Source: Flavobacterium denitrificans DSM 15936 (lineage in GTDB: Bacteria; Bacteroidota; Bacteroidia; Flavobacteriales; Flavobacteriaceae). From it: 64,000 bases of DNA. The stretch covers positions 1-64,000 of the forward strand of contig NZ_AUDL01000008.1 of assembly GCF_000425445.1 (NCBI RefSeq), given 5' to 3'. Below the pieces are notes generated by a model. It ran no database searches. It was not told the DNA's origin and saw only the letters and a list, made by a program, of their open reading frames with translations. The position numbers and the translations under genes are program-made. This document shows, one piece after another, positions 58,671 through 64,000 of the stretch; position 1 is the first letter of the stretch; each line of letters begins with the position of its first letter.

Positions 58671-59030
58671 ATGAAAAACAACGTTGTTAAAAATAAAAGT
58701 TTTGAATTTGCAATTCGGATTGTAAAACTATTTCAATATCTAAATAATGATAAAAAAGAATTTATACTTTCGAAACAACTTCTGAGATCAGGAACAAGTG
58801 TTGGTGCAATGATGAGAGAAGCTGAACATGCTGAAAGCAAAAGTGACTTCATTCACAAATTTGCAATTGCTCAAAAAGAAGCCAACGAAACAGTTTATTG
58901 GCTTGAATTATTAAAGGCAACTGATTATTTAAATGAAAAGGAATTCGAAAACATTCACAATGATGCAATCGCAATTTTAAAATTAATAACCAGTATTCTT
59001 AAAACTTCAAAAAGACAAGTTCCAGCATAA
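58671..59030 (+). CDS. Four-helix-bundle (23S rRNA intervening-sequence type) protein
   Basis: A 119-residue helical protein from the ATG at 58671: NKSFEFAIRIVKLFQYLNNDKKEFILSKQLLRSGTSVGAMMREAEHAESKSDFIHKFAIAQKEANETVYWLELLKATDYL is the S23/avd-like four-helix-bundle family, first known from insertions in 23S rRNA genes. Here it stands free between the CWC gene and cobU. TTGTTAATTAT (58662-58672) and ATAATTAACAA (59035-59045) flank it as inverted repeats, suggesting it arrived as a unit. Function unknown. Confidence 0.83.
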   Translation: MKNNVVKNKSFEFAIRIVKLFQYLNNDKKEFILSKQLLRSGTSVGAMMREAEHAESKSDFIHKFAIAQKEANETVYWLELLKATDYLNEKEFENIHNDAIAILKLITSILKTSKRQVPA

Positions 59031-59066
59031 ATTTATAATTAACAATTAATAATTAACCATTATTAC

Positions 59067-59576
59067 ATGATTTACCTAATAACAGGTGGTGAAAGATCCG
59101 GAAAAAGCAATTATGCTCAAAACTTAGCTTTACAACTTTCTGATTCGCCACTTTATATCGCAACAGCCAGAAAATGGGATTCGGATTTTCAAAACAGGAT
59201 CGATCGTCATCAACAGGAACGAGATGAGCGTTGGACTAATATTGAAAAAGAAAAACATTTAAGCGAAATTAATTTTTCGGGAAAAGTAGCATTAATTGAT
59301 TGCGTTACACTTTGGCTGACCAACTTTTTTGTTGACACTAAAAATGACGTTTTACTGTCATTAGAGGAAGCAAAAAAAGAATTTCTTTCGATAGCTAATC
59401 AAGAAAACGCAACTTTGATAATCGTAACCAATGAAATTGGAATGGGAGTTCACGCTGACACCCATGTTGGCAGAAAATTTACTGAACTGCAAGGCTGGAT
59501 GAATCAATTTTTAGCTTCAAATGCCGATCAAGTTGTTTTGATGGTTTCGGGAATTCCAGTTAAAATAAAAGGATAG
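59067..59576 (+). CDS. cobU: Bifunctional adenosylcobinamide kinase/guanylyltransferase
   Basis: It phosphorylates adenosylcobinamide and adds GMP, giving AdoCbi-GDP for lower-ligand attachment. At 169 residues it has the expected size. The P-loop is ITGGERSGKSNYAQNLA, followed by YIATARKWDSDFQNRIDRHQQERDERW with the conserved guanylylated His, and ALIDCVTLWLTNFF. The bluB-cobT gene is 171 bases downstream. It supports salvage of cobinamide. Confidence 0.94.
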   Translation: MIYLITGGERSGKSNYAQNLALQLSDSPLYIATARKWDSDFQNRIDRHQQERDERWTNIEKEKHLSEINFSGKVALIDCVTLWLTNFFVDTKNDVLLSLEEAKKEFLSIANQENATLIIVTNEIGMGVHADTHVGRKFTELQGWMNQFLASNADQVVLMVSGIPVKIKG

Positions 59577-59747
59577 CAAACTTCAATAGCAATAGCAATT
59601 TTCAAAAATCAATAAAAACAAGTTTTAAATTCTAAATTCCAATATCGTAAAGTATCTTTACATAAAAATTAAATCGAATTGAAGTTTCAAATTAATATTG
59701 ACATTGATATTGAAGCTTGAAATTGATATTGTTATCGATTTTTGAAG

Positions 59748-61427
59748 ATGAGCCATTTAGATGATATTTTAAAATCACGCCGTGATACCCGCCATTTTAC
59801 CAACGATGAAGTTCCTGACAAAGTAATTAAAAAAGCTTTACAGGCTGGGCATTGGGCGCCTTCTGTTGGATTAACGGATGCTACGAGATATTACATCATA
59901 AAATCTTCTGAAGTCAAAACGGCTATTAAAAATCTGTTTTTAGATTACAACAAAAAAGCCGAAGAACTTACAGACAATCCGGAGCAAAAAGAACTTTATC
60001 GTTCATTAAAATTAGAAGCAATTGAAGAAGCGCCAATTGGGCTAATAATTGCTTATGATCGCTCAGTTTTAAATCAGTTTACAATTGGAACCGTTGGAAG
60101 CAATGAAGCCGTAAAATTCAGTTCAGTTTGCGCCGCGCAGAACATCTGGCTTTCGCTGACAGAACAAGGCTACGGCATGGGCTGGGTTTCTATTATAAAC
60201 TATTATCAATTTAAAAAAATATTAGGTTTATCTGAAAACATTGAACCTCTTGGTTATTTCTGCATCGGGAAACCTGCTACAAACTATAACAATCAACCAA
60301 TGTTGCAACAATTGCATTGGAAACAAAAATCAGAAACGCCAATTTGTACCGAAATTCAAAATATCAATGAAAGTTCTGTTTTAGATATAAATATCAATTT
60401 TTCATCGCAAAATAAAATTGCAACCGATTTTGAAAAACTATTACAGGAAAAAATAGATTCAAAAACAAAACCTGTTGGCGCTCTTGGAGCTTTAGAAACG
60501 CTCGCTTTTCAAATGGCAACAGTTTTTGAAACTTTAAATCCGAAAATCATAATTCCAAATATGGTTGTTTTTGCCGCTGATCACGGAATTGCAAATCATG
60601 GCGTAAGCGCTTATCCGCAAGATGTGACGCGACAAATGGTTACTAATTTTCTGGATGGAGGCGCTGCAATTAATGTTTTTTGCAGACAAAACAACATTCA
60701 ATTATCGATCGTAGATGCTGGAGTCAATTATGATTTCCCAACAAATGCAAAATTGATTGATGCTAAAATTGCCAAAGGCACACAATCTTTTCTAAATGTG
60801 CCTGCGATGAGCCAAACCGAACTTCAATTGAGTTTTGCAAAAGGAAAATCAATCGTTGAAAATATTGCCAAAACAGGTTCAAATTGCATTGGTTTTGGCG
60901 AAATGGGAATTGGAAATACTTCAACGGCTTCAGTTTTGATGAGTCTTTTGACAGGTTTTCCAATTGAAGAATGTGTTGGAAAAGGCACAGGAGTTGCTGA
61001 TGAAAAATTGATTCAAAAACAAAATCTTCTCAAAAAAGCAATTGAAAATTATTCCGGACCAGCCGAATTAAAGGAACAATTAGCTTATTTCGGTGGCTTC
61101 GAAATTATTCAAATGGCAAGCGGCATGCTAACAGCCTTTGAGCACAAAATGCTGATTTTAGTTGATGGTTTTATTTGCAGTACGGCATTTTTAATTGCTT
61201 CAAAAATTAATCCCGAAATTGTAAAAAATGCTGTTTTTTGTCATTGCTCGGCTGAAAATGCACATCAAAAACTGCTTCAATACTTAAATGCAAAACCTAT
61301 TTTAAATCTGGATTTGCGTTTGGGCGAAGGAACGGGTTGTGCTATTGCATTTCCTATTTTAAAATCGGCTGAGGCCTTTTTGAATGAAATGGCAAGTTTT
61401 GAAAGCGCTGGAGTTAGCAGGAAATAG
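59748..61427 (+). CDS. cobT: Fused 5,6-dimethylbenzimidazole synthase (BluB) and CobT
   Basis: A 559-residue fusion from the ATG at 59748. The N-terminal 205 residues are a BluB-type nitroreductase fold (LKSRRDTRHFTNDEVPDKVIKKALQAGHWAPSVGLTDATRYYII, SVCAAQNIWLSLTEQGYGMGWVSI), which turns FMN into 5,6-dimethylbenzimidazole. The rest is CobT, which activates that base with nicotinate mononucleotide: VFAADHGIANHGVSAYPQDVTRQMVTNF, GFGEMGIGNTSTASVL with the catalytic Glu, and LDLRLGEGTGCAIAFPI. The fusion couples two successive steps of the lower-ligand route. It follows cobU and precedes cobS by 56 bases. Confidence 0.93.
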   Translation: MSHLDDILKSRRDTRHFTNDEVPDKVIKKALQAGHWAPSVGLTDATRYYIIKSSEVKTAIKNLFLDYNKKAEELTDNPEQKELYRSLKLEAIEEAPIGLIIAYDRSVLNQFTIGTVGSNEAVKFSSVCAAQNIWLSLTEQGYGMGWVSIINYYQFKKILGLSENIEPLGYFCIGKPATNYNNQPMLQQLHWKQKSETPICTEIQNINESSVLDININFSSQNKIATDFEKLLQEKIDSKTKPVGALGALETLAFQMATVFETLNPKIIIPNMVVFAADHGIANHGVSAYPQDVTRQMVTNFLDGGAAINVFCRQNNIQLSIVDAGVNYDFPTNAKLIDAKIAKGTQSFLNVPAMSQTELQLSFAKGKSIVENIAKTGSNCIGFGEMGIGNTSTASVLMSLLTGFPIEECVGKGTGVADEKLIQKQNLLKKAIENYSGPAELKEQLAYFGGFEIIQMASGMLTAFEHKMLILVDGFICSTAFLIASKINPEIVKNAVFCHCSAENAHQKLLQYLNAKPILNLDLRLGEGTGCAIAFPILKSAEAFLNEMASFESAGVSRK

Positions 61428-61483
61428 TATTCAGTCTCAGTTTTCAGTCTTTAAAACTAAATTTTCTTAATTAATTATCTTAA

Positions 61484-62287
61484 ATGAAAAAAGAACTACA
61501 CATTTTCTTTACCTGTTTAATGTTTTACACCCGAATTCCCTGTCCAAAAAACATTACGCATCATCCTGATTATTTAAATAAAGCCACGCGCTATTTTCCG
61601 TTAATTGGATGGATTGTTGGGTCTATATCTTTTCTAATTTACTCCATATTTGCCCTATTTCTTTCTACAGAAACGGCCGTGACATTGGCAATAATTGCTT
61701 CTATTTTAACAACAGGCGCATTTCATGAAGATGGTTTTGCAGATGTTTGCGATGGTTTTGGTGGAGGCTGGACCAAAGAAAAAATTCTGATGATCATGAA
61801 AGACAGCGCTATTGGTGCATATGGTGCAATTGGATTGGTTTTACTTCTTTTTCTAAAATTCAAATTGCTTTCAGAATCTATTTTGTTATTTCAAGTTTAT
61901 GATTCGATGGCAATTCTTAAAATTTTACTCTTATTTATTTCGGCTCATTCTTTAAGCCGTTTGGCTGCGATCAGCATTATTTTTACTCATGAATATTCCA
62001 GAGAAGATGCAACAAGCAAAAGCAAACCAATTGCAAAACAACATACTTGGAAAGAAATTTTCGGATCCTTTTTCTTCGGATTGCTTCCTTTATTGGCGCT
62101 TGCTTATTTTTCTTTTGAAATAAAAACACTTTTGGCGATTATTCCTGTTTTTTTGACTCGATATTTTTTGGCTCGATATTTCCAAAAATGGATTGACGGT
62201 TATACTGGAGATTGCCTTGGCGCAACACAACAAGTATGCGAAGTTATTTTTTATTTAAGCCTTCTTTTTATATGGAAATTTATCTAG
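61484..62287 (+). CDS. cobS: Adenosylcobinamide-GDP ribazoletransferase (cobalamin synthase)
   Basis: It joins AdoCbi-GDP to alpha-ribazole or its phosphate, the last assembly step, in the inner membrane. The 267 residues hold several spans and the conserved DEDGF-like motif as GAFHEDGFADVCDGFGGG, plus KDSAIGAYGAIGLVLLLFLKF. It overlaps cobC by 16 bases. Together with cobU and bluB-cobT it completes a salvage set. Confidence 0.94.
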   Translation: MKKELHIFFTCLMFYTRIPCPKNITHHPDYLNKATRYFPLIGWIVGSISFLIYSIFALFLSTETAVTLAIIASILTTGAFHEDGFADVCDGFGGGWTKEKILMIMKDSAIGAYGAIGLVLLLFLKFKLLSESILLFQVYDSMAILKILLLFISAHSLSRLAAISIIFTHEYSREDATSKSKPIAKQHTWKEIFGSFFFGLLPLLALAYFSFEIKTLLAIIPVFLTRYFLARYFQKWIDGYTGDCLGATQQVCEVIFYLSLLFIWKFI

Positions 62288-62808
62288 TTCGCCATACTGA
62301 AACAATCTGCGAAAAAGGAATTTGCTATGGACAATCTGATGTTGATATTGCTGTTCCTTTTGACTTAATCTTTGATGAAATTGTTTCACAATTACCTTCT
62401 GAAGCATTGATATTCTCCAGCCCATTAAAACGTTGTGTGACTTTGGCTAAACACATTCAAAACAACATCAAAACCATTTTTTATCACGAAGACGACCGAC
62501 TAAAAGAAATGAATTTTGGCGATTGGGAATTAAAAAACTGGAATGAAATTCCGCCCGAACAACTCAATCCGTGGATGGAAGATTTTGTCAACATACAGGT
62601 TTCAAACGGAGAATCTTTTGTGGAATTACATGAACGTGTTGGTGACTTTTTGTTGAACACTATTCCGAAAAACATACAACATCCAATTGTTATTGTCGCA
62701 CATGCGGGAATTATCAGAAGTATCTTATGTCATCAAACTTCATTGCCTTTGAAAGAGGCCTTTCAAAATAAAGTTGATTTTGGCCAAGTCATTAAAATTG
62801 AGCTCTGA
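62272..62808 (+). CDS. cobC: Alpha-ribazole phosphatase (histidine phosphatase family)
   Basis: A 178-residue phosphatase from the ATG at 62272: EIYLVRHTETICEKGICYGQSDVDIA is the RHG-type motif with catalytic His in VRHTE, then IFSSPLKRCVTLAKHI, MNFGDWELKNW and IVIVAHAGIIRSIL with the second His. It removes the phosphate from alpha-ribazole phosphate or from adenosylcobalamin phosphate. The overlap with cobS supports the assignment over other phosphatases in the family. It ends the cob gene row. Confidence 0.92.
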   Translation: MEIYLVRHTETICEKGICYGQSDVDIAVPFDLIFDEIVSQLPSEALIFSSPLKRCVTLAKHIQNNIKTIFYHEDDRLKEMNFGDWELKNWNEIPPEQLNPWMEDFVNIQVSNGESFVELHERVGDFLLNTIPKNIQHPIVIVAHAGIIRSILCHQTSLPLKEAFQNKVDFGQVIKIEL

Positions 62809-62874
62809 CAAAGCTTTTGTTCAGAATTTGACTGAAAAAGTAAAACAAATTTGAAAATTCAATAATTTTAACTT

Positions 62875-62882
62875 TATCTTTG
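62875..62882 (+). promoter_or_regulatory. -7 element of the riboswitch-btuB transcript
   Basis: TATCTTTG fits TAnnTTTG; a TTG at 62851-62853 stands 21 bases upstream, slightly over the usual spacing. Transcription would start just before the riboswitch. Confidence 0.6.
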
Positions 62883-62892
62883 CGCAAAATTA

Positions 62893-63067
62893 AGGTTGTG
62901 TTTTAATTTTCAAAAACACATTAAAAGGGAATCAAGTAAAATCTTGAGCTGTACCCGCAACTGTAAGCTTAGTTCTGAAAAGAATGCTTGTTGTTACTGC
63001 AAAGCCACTGCTCGCCTCGGCGAATGGGAAGGCAAACAACAAGACGCAAGCCAGGAGACCTGCCTTT
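62893..63067 (+). ncRNA. Cobalamin (B12) riboswitch
   Basis: The conserved pieces occur in order: GGTTGTG (62894-62900), TTAAAAGGGAATC (62931-62943), GAGCTGTACCCGCAACTGTA (62946-62965), AAAGCCACTG (63001-63010), GGGAAGG (63026-63032), then GACGCAAGCCAGGAGACCTGCC (63043-63064, cited here as two overlapping boxes of the B12 box). The element ends about 45 bases before the receptor start, close enough to control translation or a weak terminator. When B12 is plentiful it should switch the receptor off. Confidence 0.95.
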
Positions 63068-63108
63068 AAAACAAAGATCGAACTCTCGGGAAAAAGAGTG
63101 TAGAAATT

Positions 63109-64000
63109 ATGACTTTAAAAAAACATTTCGCTTTTAGTTTACTATTGTTGTGCCAATTTATTTGGGCGCAGAAAGATTCTATTACTAGTCTGAAAGAAGT
63201 TTTGGTTTCAGATTCCAATCTTAAAAAATATTCGGCTTCACAAACGGTCTTAAAACTTAACGATTCTGTTATCAATAAAAATGAGGCTTTACTGACTGAT
63301 TTATTGAATTTCAACTCTACAATTTATTTTAAAGAATACGGTCGCGGAATGCTTTCGACGGTTGCATTTAGAGGAACAACTTCTTCTCAAACAGCAGTTA
63401 TTTGGAACGGAATCAACATCAATTCACAAATGAATGGAAGCACTGATTTCAACACGATTTCTGGTGCCGATTATAATTCTGTAAGCGTAAAAGCCGGTGG
63501 AGGAAGTGTTATTTACGGAAGTGGTGCGGTTGGAGGAACCGTTCATTTAAATAACGATTTGGCATTTTATAATCGTTTTGAGAATAATTTAAAACTTGAT
63601 TATGGGAGTTTCAATACTATTGGAGTCAATTACAAGACCAATATTTCGAACGAAAAATGGAGCGCACAAATAGGATTTTCGAAAAACAGTTCTACAAACG
63701 ATTATAAATATTTAAATCGATACACTTGGAAAGGTGAACAACGCTGGAACCAAAACGGGCAATATGACGTCATAACAATGAGTGCAAATTTGGGTTATAA
63801 GTTTAATGCTAAAAACAGCTTGAAATTATACACGCAAACTTCGAATACCGACCGAAATACGTCATTAATAAGCGAATCTGAAACCAAAAGCAAATATGTA
63901 AATGGTTTTAACAGAAATTTATTGGAATACGATGGGAATTACGGGAAGTTTACAGCCAATTTCAAAACGGCATATATTTTTGAAAACTACCAATATTACG
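63109..64000 (+). CDS. btuB: TonB-dependent receptor, probable BtuB (cut by window end)
   Basis: The open frame starts at the ATG at 63109 and stays open to the window end (297 codons). The signal peptide is MTLKKHFAFSLLLLCQFIWAQ. The plug follows: KEVLVSDSNLKKYSASQTVLKLNDSVINKNEALLTDLLNF, FKEYGRGMLSTVAFRGTTSSQTAVIWNGININSQMNGSTDFNTI and VKAGGGSVIYGSGAVGGTVHLNND, and then barrel strands begin. The riboswitch directly upstream identifies cobalamin or a corrinoid as the likely cargo, delivered to the BtuFCD-like importer. The C-terminus lies outside the window. Confidence 0.92.
   Translation, partial: MTLKKHFAFSLLLLCQFIWAQKDSITSLKEVLVSDSNLKKYSASQTVLKLNDSVINKNEALLTDLLNFNSTIYFKEYGRGMLSTVAFRGTTSSQTAVIWNGININSQMNGSTDFNTISGADYNSVSVKAGGGSVIYGSGAVGGTVHLNNDLAFYNRFENNLKLDYGSFNTIGVNYKTNISNEKWSAQIGFSKNSSTNDYKYLNRYTWKGEQRWNQNGQYDVITMSANLGYKFNAKNSLKLYTQTSNTDRNTSLISESETKSKYVNGFNRNLLEYDGNYGKFTANFKTAYIFENYQYY

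Overview
The window is a chromosomal stretch of a Bacteroidota bacterium, almost certainly a Flavobacterium. The evidence is the A+T-rich DNA, the TTG-N17-20-TAnnTTTG promoters typical of the phylum in front of many genes, start codons without Shine-Dalgarno sequences, a two-gene transketolase, TPR-type histidine kinases, many lipoproteins, and intergenic gaps filled with small palindromic repeats. There is no rRNA operon, insertion sequence, prophage or CRISPR array.

Layout. 0.6-4.0 kb: thrS-infC-rpmI-rplT; infC appears to start at ATA. 4.1-9.6 kb: a Crp-type regulator, an AhpD-like protein, then two tandem TPR histidine kinases (the second has Asp in place of the phospho-acceptor His) and a response regulator. 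9.7-15.8 kb: a secreted nuclease-like protein, a secreted protein of unknown role, a two-component pair, and an unrecognised three-gene unit encoding a soluble protein, a multi-spanning membrane protein and a lipoprotein; the first and third look related. 15.9-21.9 kb: dnaB, accA, an EamA transporter, an LptF/LptG permease and tgt. 22.3-27.5 kb: an acidic small protein, split transketolase, a secreted FKBP isomerase, an S4 protein, a phosphoribosyltransferase and aroK. 27.6-29.4 kb: tRNA-Lys, a broken second tRNA-Lys copy, tRNA-Leu, a WD40 protein and another tRNA-Lys. 31.0-34.0 kb: a six-gene operon behind an ArsR-type regulator with two operator repeats over its promoter.

34.9-44.9 kb is a photoprotection region: a CarH/LitR-like B12-binding MerR regulator, crtI, crtB, a crtZ-type hydroxylase, an SRPBCC protein, a photolyase, then a convergent TetR-like/ABC1-kinase pair, a divergent TIGR01777-type epimerase and a YceI protein. 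The inverted motif TTGTTTAA-N16-TTAAACAA lies at the crtI promoter and in the tetR/epimerase divergent gap, and a 7/8+7/8 version lies at the merR promoter. This looks like one regulon. No lycopene cyclase gene is in the window.

45.1-55.2 kb is mostly housekeeping: thioesterase, rmuC, an ECF sigma factor overlapped by a protein that joins an inner-membrane anchor to a putative outer-membrane barrel, MepB, SDR, rRNA pseudouridine synthase and trmL. 55.1-64.0 kb is a cobalamin region: a BtuFCD-like importer, cobU, a bluB-cobT fusion, cobS, cobC and a B12 riboswitch before a TonB-dependent receptor cut by the window end. B12 import and assembly could supply the cofactor for the CarH-like regulator about 20 kb away.

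Coordinates and start choices were read by eye. Functions rest on family recognition; no database search was run.
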